A stretch of 64,000 nt of DNA from Deefgea piscis. GTDB lineage: Bacteria; Pseudomonadota; Gammaproteobacteria; Burkholderiales; Chitinibacteraceae. The notes under the pieces are model-generated. The model was not told the DNA's origin, searched no databases, and saw nothing but the letters and a program-made list of their open reading frames with translations. The translations under genes were made by a program, and so were the position numbers. Below are positions 1 to 8,770 of the stretch, in pieces. Position 1 is the stretch's first letter. Each line of letters starts with the position of its first letter. The stretch lies in contig NZ_CP081149.1 of assembly GCF_019665785.1 (NCBI RefSeq), positions 124,001 through 188,000 on the forward strand, read 5' to 3'.

Positions 1-1
1 A

Positions 2-580
2 CACGCCAAGTTTCCGGTATGTATGGGCAATATTGATCAAGTGATTGGTTATGTCGATTCGCAAGATATTTTAAGTAATGTGTTACGCGGTGAAAGCATT
101 TCATTGCGCGGCGATGGGCTATTGCGCAATGCGCTGATTTTACCCGAATCGCTGACGCTAGCTGAAATCATGGCGCACTTTAAAGCGGCGCGCGAAGACT
201 TTGCCGTCATCATCAATGAATATGCTTTAGTCGTTGGTCTGATTACGATGAATGACATTACCGGCATGCTGATGGGCGATCAATACATCGCCCCTGACGA
301 AGAGCAAATCGTCCAGCGCGATGAAAACTCGTGGTTGGTTGATGGTATTACCGCGATTGGTGATTTAGAGCGCGTCTTACAAATCGACGCTTTTCCCGAT
401 GATGACCAATACGAAACCATTGCCGGTTTTATGATGTATATCTTACGCAAAGTGCCCAAGCGCACCGATTGCGTGATTCATGCTGGGTTTAAATTTGAAG
501 TGGTCGATATCGATCATTATAAAATTGACCAATTGCTCGTCACCCGCGTGCAAAACGAGAATTCAAGCTCATCCGTTTAA
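2..580 (+). CDS. HlyC/CorC-family CBS-domain protein, C-terminal part
   Basis: The reading frame is open from base 2, so the gene starts before the window and only about 192 C-terminal residues are present. What remains is the second half of a CBS-domain pair (the stretch with VIGYVDSQDIL, then EDFAVIINEYALVVGLITMNDI) followed by a CorC_HlyC domain (WLVDGITAIGDLERVL ... DDQYETIAGFMMYIL). In this family the missing N-terminal part is a DUF21/CNNM transmembrane domain linked to Mg2+/Co2+ transport or resistance. The fragment cannot tell a CorB-like membrane protein from a soluble CorC. An inverted repeat follows the stop codon. Confidence 0.85.
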   Translation, partial: HAKFPVCMGNIDQVIGYVDSQDILSNVLRGESISLRGDGLLRNALILPESLTLAEIMAHFKAAREDFAVIINEYALVVGLITMNDITGMLMGDQYIAPDEEQIVQRDENSWLVDGITAIGDLERVLQIDAFPDDDQYETIAGFMMYILRKVPKRTDCVIHAGFKFEVVDIDHYKIDQLLVTRVQNENSSSSV

Positions 581-587
581 CTCGGCC

Positions 588-615
588 AGCAGCGCTGATT
601 ATCCTCAGCGCTGCT
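588..615. terminator. Inverted repeat after the CorC-like gene
   Basis: An 11-bp perfect stem (agcagcgctga / tcagcgctgct) around a 6-base loop begins 8 bases after the stop at 580. No T-run follows on the plus strand, so it may be a weak terminator or an mRNA-stabilising hairpin. Confidence 0.4.
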
Positions 616-796
616 GCGCGTCTACATTCCAAATCCAGCTTACTGTGGCTAAATTTACTTAAAATATTATTTTCATGTAATTTACATGACAAATAAACGA
701 ACAGTAATATACCATTTACGTAACAATATATTGAGCTGCTGTGACAGTGTGTATCACAGGCAGGCTGCGGCTTATGGCTTCAAAAAAGGATAAAGA

Positions 797-1357
797 ATGA
801 ATTTTCTGATTGTTCCCGGTTTGAATGGTTCTAATGAAGCACATTGGCAAAGTCGCTGGGAAAAAACCAATAGCAACTTCAGTCGCGTTGAGCAAGCCAA
901 CTGGGATTGTCCGCAACATGATGCTTGGCTGGCTAATTTAGACGCGGCAGTACAACGCTCAGGGCCAGACACGATCTTAATCGCTCATAGTTTAGGTTGT
1001 TTACTCGTTGCCAATTGGGCGGCACAAACCACTAAATCAATCCGTGGTGCTTTGCTGGTCGCGCCGCCCGATCCAGATAGCCCCCATTTCCCAACGGCAG
1101 CGATCGGTTTTGATGCGCTTTCAAAAGCGCCACTGCCCTTTCCTAGCATGGTCGTCACCAGCAGTAATGATCCTTATGCTTCACTCGAATTTGCCATCCA
1201 CACGGCAACGGCTTGGGGCAGTAGCTGGAAAAACCTCGGCGCTTACGGCCATATCAATGTGGAGAGTGGTTTTGGTGATTGGCCCGCAGGACTCGCTTTA
1301 CTCAATCAATTACTCAGCCAATGCCAACAACTGGAATTAAGCGCTAATTTGGCTTAG
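797..1357 (+). CDS. RBBP9/YdeN-family serine hydrolase
   Basis: A 186-residue single-domain alpha/beta hydrolase, the normal size for the RBBP9/YdeN family. The N-terminus MNFLIVPGLNGSNEAHWQ is the family signature. The nucleophile elbow is AHSLG with Ser65; Asp125 (SSNDPY) and His152 (GHIN) complete a plausible triad. It has no signal peptide and should be cytoplasmic. Known relatives are esterases or have unknown substrates. The gene stands alone: AAAGGATAAAGA before the ATG is a good ribosome site, and a bidirectional terminator separates it from the convergent downstream gene. Confidence 0.85.
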   Translation: MNFLIVPGLNGSNEAHWQSRWEKTNSNFSRVEQANWDCPQHDAWLANLDAAVQRSGPDTILIAHSLGCLLVANWAAQTTKSIRGALLVAPPDPDSPHFPTAAIGFDALSKAPLPFPSMVVTSSNDPYASLEFAIHTATAWGSSWKNLGAYGHINVESGFGDWPAGLALLNQLLSQCQQLELSANLA

Positions 1358-1382
1358 GGTCAGCGCTGGTTTGATGGGCAAA

Positions 1383-1415
1383 AATAAAGCGAGCGCCATT
1401 GGCACTCGCTTTATT
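1383..1415. terminator. Bidirectional intrinsic terminator
   Basis: Stem aataaagcgag / ctcgctttatt with an 11-base loop, lying between two convergent genes. It has T-rich flanks on the plus strand and A-rich flanks on the other side, so it can serve both. Confidence 0.75.
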
Positions 1416-1437
1416 CATTTGTGCTGCATTAAACCAA

Positions 1438-1968
1438 TTAGAATTTCAAACCAACACCAGCGTACAAGCCGTCCGCTACAGTACGGGTGTAGCGATCATG
1501 AAACTCGGCTTGGCTAAAACGGTAACCAAAATCAATTGCGATGGGCTTGCTGATATTAAAGCGAACACCAACAGAAGAATCAACATAGCTAGTCAAGCTG
1601 CCTGAAGATGCAAAGCTTGGTGCCCAATAGGCGCTGCCGTAAATTGAGAATTGCTGAGTCAATGGGATGGTCAAATCGCCACCAAATGACAGCGCATATT
1701 CTGTATCGCTGTAATTAAAGTCGAGCAAATTGGCCTTAGCACCCACCGTCAAGGTATTGTCACCGAGTGGAATATTCTTACCCAAGCCGATATTGGCAAT
1801 CGTATTTTCGTGATCGTAGTTGTATAACAAATCAGCCGAAAGCTTGAGTTGATTGATGTTATTACTGTAATGCGCACCGACGTATTCATGACCAATTGAA
1901 GATGAAAAATCGCTTGCATGTGCGCCAACAGAAAGTGCTAAAGCACAGGCAGTGATATAAAAACGCAT
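1438..1968 (-). CDS. YfaZ-like outer membrane beta-barrel protein
   Basis: The internal ATG at 1968 is preferred to the upstream one at 2001, because it puts a standard signal peptide (MRFYITACALALSVGAHA) at the N-terminus, giving 176 residues. The rest alternates polar and hydrophobic residues in short strands (KLSADLLYNY, YALSFGGDLT, IAIDFGYRF) and ends GLYAGVGLKF with a C-terminal Phe, typical of an outer membrane barrel recognised by BAM. It resembles YfaZ-family proteins, whose function is not established. The gene is monocistronic. Confidence 0.7.
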   Translation of the reverse strand: MRFYITACALALSVGAHASDFSSSIGHEYVGAHYSNNINQLKLSADLLYNYDHENTIANIGLGKNIPLGDNTLTVGAKANLLDFNYSDTEYALSFGGDLTIPLTQQFSIYGSAYWAPSFASSGSLTSYVDSSVGVRFNISKPIAIDFGYRFSQAEFHDRYTRTVADGLYAGVGLKF

Positions 1969-2072
1969 GAAAATAGTATCCGACAGATAAATTGGCCGCA
2001 AAGCTTACAGTTTTTATGCGCGTCGCCGCTATGTACAAATGTACAGATCGGCACATTTGGCTGAATTTAGCG

Positions 2073-2972
2073 TTAAAACCACGGTAAACGCTGGCAATAA
2101 TGATCCAATAACAAAGCGGCAAACAGCCACGCTAAATAATAAATCGAATAGCGAAACAGCGCTTTGGCCAATGCATCACTGGGCTGACGATACAATTGCC
2201 ACGCTCGGCGCAAAAACCCGGCATTGAGCCAAATCGCGGCCAGAGCATACACGCCAGCAGAAAATCCCAAAGCCAATGGCAATAAAGTCGTTGCCGCCAA
2301 AATCCATGAATACAACCAAATGGCTAATTGCGTAAAAGCGCGGCCATGCGTCACCGGCAACATGGGCAAGCCAACACGGCGATAATCATCTAGTCGATAT
2401 AAAGCTAAGGCCCAAAAATGCGGTGGTGTCCAAGCATAAATAATCAAAAACAACACTGCCGCCTCGGGCGGAACTGAATTAGTCATTGCTGCCCAACCGA
2501 GCACTGGCGGCATCGCGCCCGCAGCGCCACCAATGACAATATTCTGCGGCGTTAGTGGCTTTAACCAATGGGTATACACCACTGAATAAGCAAAAAAGGT
2601 AGCTAGCGTTAAATACATAGTGAGTGTATTTACAAACAAGCCCAATATCACTAAACCCAAGCAGGTGCAAAACAGCGCATAGGCAGCCGCCCATTGCCAA
2701 GATAAATGCCCTTGCGGCAATGGCCGCAAATGCGTTCTCACCATTAAGGCATCGCGCTGGCGTTCCAAAATACAGTTAGCGGCAGCAGCGCCAGTTGCCA
2801 CCAAAGCAATGCCAACACAAGCGGCAAACAATGCTGACCATTGCATACTGCTGGGCATGGCCAAGAGCATCCCAATCAAGGCGCAAAAAACAATCAGCGC
2901 CACCACACGCGGCTTACCCAAACGCAATAAATCACTGCCGCGATGCGATACAACGATGGCCAAGCTATTCAT
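2073..2972 (-). CDS. ctaB: Protoheme IX farnesyltransferase (heme O synthase)
   Basis: A UbiA-superfamily prenyltransferase of 299 residues that converts heme b to heme O in the inner membrane, the first step towards the heme A of cytochrome aa3. The first Asp-rich region is shifted to the family-typical NCILERQRDALMVRT; TPPHFWALALYRLDDYR is the second conserved loop. Multiple hydrophobic helices are evident. The ATG at 2972 overlaps the ctaA stop as ATGA and is preceded by AGGAG, so translation is probably coupled; the six codons upstream of this ATG are discounted. It is the last gene of the oxidase operon. Confidence 0.95.
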   Translation of the reverse strand: MNSLAIVVSHRGSDLLRLGKPRVVALIVFCALIGMLLAMPSSMQWSALFAACVGIALVATGAAAANCILERQRDALMVRTHLRPLPQGHLSWQWAAAYALFCTCLGLVILGLFVNTLTMYLTLATFFAYSVVYTHWLKPLTPQNIVIGGAAGAMPPVLGWAAMTNSVPPEAAVLFLIIYAWTPPHFWALALYRLDDYRRVGLPMLPVTHGRAFTQLAIWLYSWILAATTLLPLALGFSAGVYALAAIWLNAGFLRRAWQLYRQPSDALAKALFRYSIYYLAWLFAALLLDHYCQRLPWF

Positions 2973-3976
2973 ATCGAGCTCCTGACCCACGCCGCTTCAA
3001 GGCGCGCAGTCGCAGTGTATTGAGCCGCCGGCACGCGCGCGGCGATAAAAACCAAGATCGCTAACAACAACGCAGCGCCGCCGTTATGCGCCACAGCCAA
3101 AGGCAATGGCAATGAAAACAGCACATTGCTAATCCCAAGACTCACTTGCAGCAATAATGCCGCCGCCAACGGCAACGCAAAACGACTTGAGCGCTGATGT
3201 AATAAATAAATTAAGCGCCCAATCACCAGCAGCACCAGCATGGCGCCAAGGCGATGCAAACTTTGGATTGCGGCGAGATGCACCAAGCTTAAAGATGCGC
3301 CATCGGCCGTTTGCCCCAATACGCGATCAGGGCGAAATGCATCCCATACGCTGCTATGCCCAGCGAGCTCGTTTTGGCAAAACACCGAAGTTGAACACGC
3401 CAAGCCAGCATAATTAGTCGAGACCCAACCGCCCAAAATAATCTGTCCAGTGAGCAGTAAAAGCGCCAGATAACAAGCCGATCGCACCTCAGCAAAAACC
3501 GCCGGCAGCGGGGTGGCGATACGGCCTGCCATCGCGACCAATAAAGCCAGCAAACTCATACCCCCCAATAAATGCGCCGTGACTACCGCTGGCATGAGTT
3601 TTAAAGTTACCGTCCACATGCCAAGCAGCGCTTGAAAAACGATCAGCAATACCGGCAAAACAATCAACCATCTTGGCAAACGATCTGGCCGCTGCCGCCA
3701 CAATACCATCGCCAAAACCAACACCAGCACGCCTAAACCGGCGGCCACATAACGGTGCAGCATTTCTTTACTGCCTTTGCCTGAATGCACTTCACCGCCA
3801 AAGGTTTGCTCGGCTTGGGTAATTTCGTGCGGCTCATCGGGTGCGGTGAGTTGCCCGTAGCAACCGGGCCAATCAGGACAGCCTAATCCGGCATCGCTTA
3901 AGCGCACATACGCTCCCAGCATCAGTAAGGCGAACGTCCAGATAATGGTCAATAGCAATAGCGCTCGAATCATCAT
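2969..3976 (-). CDS. ctaA: Heme A synthase (COX15/CtaA)
   Basis: A 335-residue polytopic protein that oxidises the C8 methyl of heme O to a formyl group, giving heme A. Visible are the N-terminal motif GAYVRLSDAGLGCPDWPGCYG with its cysteine pair, conserved membrane histidines (EMLHRY, VTAHLLGG, LHRLGA, AVAHNGGA) and about eight hydrophobic helices. It has the size of proteobacterial type-2 COX15. Its stop codon overlaps the ctaB start by 4 bases. Confidence 0.95.
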   Translation of the reverse strand: MMIRALLLLTIIWTFALLMLGAYVRLSDAGLGCPDWPGCYGQLTAPDEPHEITQAEQTFGGEVHSGKGSKEMLHRYVAAGLGVLVLVLAMVLWRQRPDRLPRWLIVLPVLLIVFQALLGMWTVTLKLMPAVVTAHLLGGMSLLALLVAMAGRIATPLPAVFAEVRSACYLALLLLTGQIILGGWVSTNYAGLACSTSVFCQNELAGHSSVWDAFRPDRVLGQTADGASLSLVHLAAIQSLHRLGAMLVLLVIGRLIYLLHQRSSRFALPLAAALLLQVSLGISNVLFSLPLPLAVAHNGGAALLLAILVFIAARVPAAQYTATARLEAAWVRSSI

Positions 3977-4070
3977 TCACCTCAAGTAAAGTCGATAGAC
4001 CAAAGTTTTCTTGCCTCGTTGTCTCGTCTGGTCGTACTCAAGTACTGCCGGCAGCTGCAACGCCTTGTCG

Positions 4071-4538
4071 TTAAACTTTTGTACTGAGACTTAAACCACG
4101 ATTGTTTTTTAAAATCGTCGCAATCTCTTGAATGGTTTTTTGCCGCCCAGCGACGTCTTGCAACAACGTTGGCGGATAAAAAATCACCGCATTGCCATGC
4201 GGATCGATCAGATATAAACCCGAGGCAAAATGCGTCGGCAATGGCATAGCACACGCCGCAACACTGCGAATCCGCCCACGCTCGCGGCCTTGGGCAATTT
4301 GCAATTGCTGAGCGCTCTTCATCAATTGAGTGGCCAAATCGCTGCAGCCAGCAGCGTCATGCGCCACCAAGCGCCATTGCTGATCGGCAGCTACCACCGG
4401 TTGCGCCAATAACTGCCCGTAGCTTTCGCCGCCTTTAACGTCACCGCTAACCCAAAACCATTGCGCCAATAACACTGGTGAGATACATAGCGCCAGTATC
4501 GATATCAAAACAAATCTGGATCTAGCCTTTGCTGACAT
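4071..4538 (-). CDS. Uncharacterised cytochrome oxidase assembly protein
   Basis: A 155-residue protein starting at the internal ATG at 4538, which has AAGGAGGGGGT directly before it; the 18 upstream codons are discounted. An N-terminal membrane anchor (FVLISILALCISPVLLAQWFWV) is followed by a periplasmic domain with WRLVAHDAAGCSDLA and a late DPHGNAVIFYPP segment. Proteins in this position between SURF1 and COX15 occur widely in betaproteobacterial oxidase operons and look like distant SCO/thioredoxin-fold relatives. No CxxxC copper motif is present here. It overlaps the SURF1 stop by 17 bases. Confidence 0.75.
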   Translation of the reverse strand: MSAKARSRFVLISILALCISPVLLAQWFWVSGDVKGGESYGQLLAQPVVAADQQWRLVAHDAAGCSDLATQLMKSAQQLQIAQGRERGRIRSVAACAMPLPTHFASGLYLIDPHGNAVIFYPPTLLQDVAGRQKTIQEIATILKNNRGLSLSTKV

Positions 4539-5253
4539 ACCCCCTCCTTGCGGCCAAATAAAACTGCCACCATAAATACGCCCCCAAAGCACTCATCAGC
4601 CACCAACTAAGGGCATACGCCAAATGCCGCGCCACCCCCATCGGTCTATCCACCGTTAAAGGATAAATACCTGCAGGCGCGTCTAGTGCAACACCATAAG
4701 CCATTGGCATGGGTAAATGCGCCCAAGCGGCAAAACGGCCAAGATCTAAATTTTGAAATACCCGCCCCTGAATCGGCGTCGCGCCCAGCTCAATAAAACG
4801 CGGCCATGGCTGAATCGTGACCCGTGGCGCTTCTGTCGCCGCTGGTGGCAGCATCAGCTCGCCTGGCGACCACCAACCGCGGTTGACCATCACAATCGAG
4901 CCGTCTTTTAAGCGAAAAGGCGTAATCAGGTGATAACCCAACTTACCATCCAGCATGCGTTGATCCAGCATGATTTCAGCGTGGTTAAGCCACTCGCCAT
5001 CGAGCAATAAAACCCGCCATGCTGGCGGACTTCCTTGCGACCAAGTGAGTTCGGGTAAGCGTTGTTGGGTGGAGATTTGTTCGATTAAGCTTTGTTTTTG
5101 ATTAGCCCGCCACAGCTGCCAAGCGCCTAAAACGAAAGTTAAACAAACTAAACCGGCCAGAAAAATCAAAGCGGCATACTGCCGTTTGCGCAAAATCTGT
5201 TGATTTGGCTTAAGCTGATGAGCTGGAGGATTGGGAATGAAAATCGTACTCAT
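4522..5253 (-). CDS. SURF1-family oxidase assembly protein
   Basis: SURF1 proteins help insert heme A into subunit I of cytochrome c oxidase. The 243-residue product has the two terminal membrane helices of the family (AALIFLAGLVCLTFVLGAWQLWRA near the start, LAYALSWWLMSALGAYLWWQF near the end). The periplasmic loop contains the family motifs MLDQRMLDGKLGYHLITPF, VNRGWW and GRVFQN. The ATG at 5253 has AGGAG seven bases upstream and is chosen over the one at 5274. Its 5' end overlaps the divergent DUF2909 gene by 17 bp. Confidence 0.93.
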   Translation of the reverse strand: MSTIFIPNPPAHQLKPNQQILRKRQYAALIFLAGLVCLTFVLGAWQLWRANQKQSLIEQISTQQRLPELTWSQGSPPAWRVLLLDGEWLNHAEIMLDQRMLDGKLGYHLITPFRLKDGSIVMVNRGWWSPGELMLPPAATEAPRVTIQPWPRFIELGATPIQGRVFQNLDLGRFAAWAHLPMPMAYGVALDAPAGIYPLTVDRPMGVARHLAYALSWWLMSALGAYLWWQFYLAARRGYVSKG

Positions 5254-5413
5254 AGGACTGCTCCTAACCATCATGGCACTACTTGCTCTGGCTTTAACTC
5301 AGCTAATCCGTGGTGGATCACAACGCTTATTGACCTTACTCGCATGGCGAGTTGCTTTATCGATTGGTTTATTTTTATTCTTGATGCTCAGTCGCTTTAT
5401 GGGATGGATTTAA
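5237..5413 (+). CDS. DUF2909 twin-transmembrane protein
   Basis: A 58-residue protein consisting almost only of two membrane helices (IVLIGLLLTIMALLALALTQLI and LLAWRVALSIGLFLFLMLSRFMGWI) with a short positively charged turn. This matches the DUF2909 'twin transmembrane' family, which usually sits opposite SURF1 in betaproteobacterial aa3 oxidase loci. The ATG at 5237 with GGAGGA six bases before it is preferred over the TTG at 5231. Its start region overlaps that of the SURF1 gene on the other strand. Function unknown; a role in oxidase assembly is only a contextual guess. Confidence 0.8.
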   Translation: MKIVLIGLLLTIMALLALALTQLIRGGSQRLLTLLAWRVALSIGLFLFLMLSRFMGWI

Positions 5414-5480
5414 TCCAAGATTGAAGCAATTTAATCTGGCCCAGCGTGCTGAGCAGCTCAGGCGAGACCAAACCACCGAC

Positions 5481-6347
5481 TTAGAGCCAATACACCAGAA
5501 TAAACAACAATAACCACACCACATCGACAAAATGCCAATACCAAATCGCCGCCTCAAAACCAAAATGAGCTTGCGGTGTAAAGTGCCCTTTTTGTACGCG
5601 AAACCACATCACCGCCAAAATAATCGTTCCTACCAACACATGCATGCCATGAAAACCGGTCAGCATATAAAACGTCGCGCCATAAGCACCTGAAGCCAAA
5701 GTTAAATGTAGCTCATTCCATGCATGACGATACTCATACGCCTGCAAACACAAAAACAGCGAACCGAGCAAAACGGTAATGCCTAAGCCCAGACTGAGTT
5801 GCTGCCGTTTGTTTTGCATTAATCCCCAATGCGCCCACGTTAACGTCAGGCCCGACGTCAATAAAATCGCGGTATTAAGCGCCGGTAAACCCATTGCACC
5901 CATCGTGTGATAAGCATCTGTGGTTGGCCCAGTTGCCATCGGCCAATTGGCTGTAAACTCTGGCCACAGCATGCTTTGCGTATCGCTAAAAAAGCCCAGT
6001 TCAGGCACTGAAATTACCCGGGTATAAAATAAAGCGCCAAAAAAAGCGGCAAAAAACATCACTTCAGAAAAAATAAACCAGCTCATTCCCCAACGAAATG
6101 AATAATCCACCTGCTGACCATATTGCTGTGCCGTTGACTCTTTCACCACGTCGCCAAACCAGCCAAAGAGCATCCAAATTAAAATCGCCGCGCCCAGCAA
6201 TAAGCTCCAAGTGCCCAGCGAAATTTGATTCAGACTCAGTGCCGCCCCCAAGCCCATAAAAAACAAGGCCACCGCTCCAACCACGGGCCAGCGCGAAGGG
6301 GGCGGCACGAAATAATGTGCATCGTGAACGCCGTTTTCTACATTCAT
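5481..6347 (-). CDS. coxC: Cytochrome c oxidase subunit III
   Basis: A 288-residue subunit III of the aa3 oxidase with seven hydrophobic helices. Family motifs include YFVPPPSRWPVVGA near the start, FSEVMFFAAFFGALFY (with the conserved acidic residue) and HGMHVLVGTI ... YWHFVDVVWLLLFI near the end. The ATG at 6347 follows AGGTGGAG and overlaps the DUF2970 stop as ATGA; the 21 codons upstream are discounted because they read into that gene. Confidence 0.96.
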   Translation of the reverse strand: MNVENGVHDAHYFVPPPSRWPVVGAVALFFMGLGAALSLNQISLGTWSLLLGAAILIWMLFGWFGDVVKESTAQQYGQQVDYSFRWGMSWFIFSEVMFFAAFFGALFYTRVISVPELGFFSDTQSMLWPEFTANWPMATGPTTDAYHTMGAMGLPALNTAILLTSGLTLTWAHWGLMQNKRQQLSLGLGITVLLGSLFLCLQAYEYRHAWNELHLTLASGAYGATFYMLTGFHGMHVLVGTIILAVMWFRVQKGHFTPQAHFGFEAAIWYWHFVDVVWLLLFILVYWL

Positions 6348-6529
6348 GCTCCACCTCTCACTAAATACCTTGCCAAAGCCAACAAGAGCGCCGCCAGCAA
6401 TAGCGCGCACATCACCGCAGCGGCGATTAAATAAGGCAATTTAAGCGGCGCTCGCTCGGCGTTTTTGCGACTTCTTACACCAAAAAATCCCGCCAGCACC
6501 GCCAATATCGTCGCCCATAAGGTCTTCAT
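6344..6529 (-). CDS. DUF2970 small membrane protein
   Basis: A 61-residue protein with two hydrophobic helices (TLWATILAVLAGFFGV and IAAAVMCALLLAALLLALARYLV) joined by a basic loop RSRKNAERAP. This is the DUF2970 pattern, found in the same position between ctaG and coxC in many betaproteobacteria. It overlaps both neighbours by 4 bases (ATGA junctions), so it is translationally coupled. Function unknown. Confidence 0.85.
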   Translation of the reverse strand: MKTLWATILAVLAGFFGVRSRKNAERAPLKLPYLIAAAVMCALLLAALLLALARYLVRGGA

Positions 6530-7029
6530 GGCGGGGCTATTTTTTGCAAACTATATGACAAAGTCGCAGCCCCCATTTCGGCGGGCAATTGATCGGCGAC
6601 TAATAACACCACCGTCACTTCACGGCGCTCTTTGGCCGCTATTTGCAATTGATCAAAACAAAAGCATTCTAATTTTTGTAATAAGCCAGCCGCTCGAACC
6701 GGGGCAAAGCTCGGTACTGCACGCACCTGTAACACTTGATCTGATTGGTTTTGCAGTACAAAGCGCGCTTTAACAACTCCGCCGGCTTTGGCCATCACCA
6801 CCGGATCTAAAGCTTGCATCGTCATCGGTAAATCAGCTGCCACATTGCTATCAAACTCTAAGCGCAAAGCCGCGCCCGGCAGAGTAATGTCCGCCTGCGC
6901 ACGATCCAAGCCGATGGCTTTACAAAATGCGCTATACAGCGGCGACAAGGCGTAGCCAAACCCAAACATCAACACCGCCACCGCCATTAAGCGTAGTGCC
7001 AAACGCTGATTTTTTTGCGTTAAATCCAT
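6526..7029 (-). CDS. ctaG: Cytochrome c oxidase assembly factor CtaG/Cox11
   Basis: Cox11/CtaG delivers copper to the CuB site of subunit I. The 167-residue protein has one N-terminal membrane helix (ALRLMAVAVLMFGFGYALSPLYSAFCKAIG) that includes the conserved YSAFCKAIG motif, and a periplasmic immunoglobulin-like domain with the copper-binding CFCF motif (KLECFCFDQLQI). It is slightly shorter than many homologues at the C-terminus. Its stop overlaps the DUF2970 start. Confidence 0.94.
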   Translation of the reverse strand: MDLTQKNQRLALRLMAVAVLMFGFGYALSPLYSAFCKAIGLDRAQADITLPGAALRLEFDSNVAADLPMTMQALDPVVMAKAGGVVKARFVLQNQSDQVLQVRAVPSFAPVRAAGLLQKLECFCFDQLQIAAKERREVTVVLLVADQLPAEMGAATLSYSLQKIAPP

Positions 7030-7052
7030 CGTTGATCCTTGCTGATGCGAGG

Positions 7053-7148
7053 TTAAACAGTGAAATAAACCTGTCTGAGCATCACGGCGATAAAAAACAA
7101 CGCCGCCAGCAAGACCAGTTTTAGAGCCGTTTTATGATTGCGTGTCAT
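7053..7148 (-). CDS. 31-residue cytochrome oxidase small assembly protein
   Basis: A very short ORF with one hydrophobic helix: a basic start (MTRNHKTALK), then LVLLAALFFIAVML and a short polar tail RQVYFTV. Its ATG overlaps the coxA stop as ATGA and it lies directly upstream of ctaG. That is the position and form of the small assembly protein seen between coxA and ctaG in many betaproteobacteria. The evidence is position, coupling and shape; sequence conservation could not be tested. Confidence 0.7.
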   Translation of the reverse strand: MTRNHKTALKLVLLAALFFIAVMLRQVYFTV

Positions 7149-8770
7149 TCATCGTTCTCCAAACCTTGCGCACGTAAACCGCGCTGCACAGTCGCCAAAT
7201 CCGGCGGCGTTTCCCAAGTATGATGTGGCGCAGGCGAAGGCACTTCCCACTCCAAGGTATTACCGCCCTCCCATGGCCGACTCGGCGCGGGACCAACACC
7301 GCCGCGAATGGTGTGAATCACATTGAATAAAAAGAACACCTGACCAAGACCAAAACACATCGCGCCGATGCTGGCGATGGCATTAAAGTCAGTAAATTGC
7401 AGCGCGTAATCGGGAATCCGCCGTGGCATGCCAGCGAGCCCCAAAAAGTGCATCGGGAAAAACGTCACGTTAAACCACAGCATCGACCACCAAAAATGAA
7501 ACTTGCCGCGCCCCTCGTGGTACATAAAGCCAGTCCATTTTGGTAACCAGTAGTATGTGGCTGCAAACAAGCTAAATAGCGCCCCAGCGACCAATACATA
7601 GTGAAAATGCGCGACGACATAATAAGTGTCTTGCATTTGCGTATCGACAGGCGCAATCGACAAAATCAATCCCGAAAAGCCACCCACGGTGAATAAGCAA
7701 ACAAAACCAATCGCAAACAGCATTGGCGTTTCAAACGTCATACTGCCTTGCCACATCGTCGCAATCCAGTTAAAGACCTTCACCCCTGTTGGCACCGCAA
7801 TCAGCATGGTTAAAAACATAAAAAACAACTGCGCTGTCGCGGGCATGCCGACGGCAAACATATGATGCCCCCAAACCATAAACGACAAAATGGCAATCGA
7901 GCAGGTGGCATAGACCATTGAAACGTAACCAAACAAAGGCTTTCGCGCGAATACAGGGATGATTTGGCTGACAATCCCAAACGCCGGCAGCGCCATGATG
8001 TACACCTCGGGATGGCCGAAAAACCAAAAAATATGCTGAAACAGCACCGGATCACCACCGCCTGCGGCTTTAAAAAAATGCGTGCCAAAATGCCGATCCG
8101 TCAGCAACATCGTGACCGCGCCAGCCAACACCGGAGCGACTGCAATTAATAAATACGCAGTCACTAAGGACGTCCAAGCAAACAAAGGCATTTTCAATAG
8201 CGGCATCCCCGGCGCGCGCATATTCAATACCGTCGTAATAATATTAATCGAGCCCATAATCGACGATAAACCGAGCAAATGAATGCTAAAAATCGCCAAA
8301 TCCATACCCATGCCACTTTGAATCGATAGTGGCGGGTATAAAGTCCAGCCGCCGCCGGCTGCGCCACCGGGTACCAATAAAGAAATCAGCAATAAAGCGG
8401 CTGCGGGAGGTAATAGCCAAAAACTCCAGTTATTCATCCGCGCAAATGCCATATCCGGCGCGCCAAGCATTAAAGGCAGCATCCAATTGGCCAAACCGGT
8501 AAATGCCGGCATGATCGCACCAAAAACCATGATAATGCCGTGTAATGTGGTCAATTGATTAAAAAACTCAGGCTGCCAATACTGCAATCCCGGCTGAAAT
8601 AACTCCGCCCGAATACACAAAGCCATAATGCCACCGACAAAAAACATCGCTAAAGCAAAAAACAAATACAGCGTGCCGATGTCTTTATGATTGGTGGCAT
8701 ACAACCAGCGCCGCCAGCCGTGATCCATCGCGTCGTGCCCATGATTTAAGTGCTCTGTCGCTATCATCAT
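7145..8770 (-). CDS. coxA: Cytochrome c oxidase subunit I
   Basis: The 541-residue catalytic subunit of the aa3 oxidase, reducing O2 to water at the heme a3-CuB site and pumping protons. Clear family motifs are WLYATNHKDIGTLYLFFA at the N-terminus, HGIIMVFGAIMPAF (low-spin heme ligand), WFFGHPEVYI (CuB His and the cross-linked Tyr), WGHHMFAVGM (CuB His pair) and VVAHFHYVLVAGALF (heme a3 and a ligands). The start overlaps the coxB stop (ATGA at 8770). Confidence 0.98.
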   Translation of the reverse strand: MMIATEHLNHGHDAMDHGWRRWLYATNHKDIGTLYLFFALAMFFVGGIMALCIRAELFQPGLQYWQPEFFNQLTTLHGIIMVFGAIMPAFTGLANWMLPLMLGAPDMAFARMNNWSFWLLPPAAALLLISLLVPGGAAGGGWTLYPPLSIQSGMGMDLAIFSIHLLGLSSIMGSINIITTVLNMRAPGMPLLKMPLFAWTSLVTAYLLIAVAPVLAGAVTMLLTDRHFGTHFFKAAGGGDPVLFQHIFWFFGHPEVYIMALPAFGIVSQIIPVFARKPLFGYVSMVYATCSIAILSFMVWGHHMFAVGMPATAQLFFMFLTMLIAVPTGVKVFNWIATMWQGSMTFETPMLFAIGFVCLFTVGGFSGLILSIAPVDTQMQDTYYVVAHFHYVLVAGALFSLFAATYYWLPKWTGFMYHEGRGKFHFWWSMLWFNVTFFPMHFLGLAGMPRRIPDYALQFTDFNAIASIGAMCFGLGQVFFLFNVIHTIRGGVGPAPSRPWEGGNTLEWEVPSPAPHHTWETPPDLATVQRGLRAQGLENDE

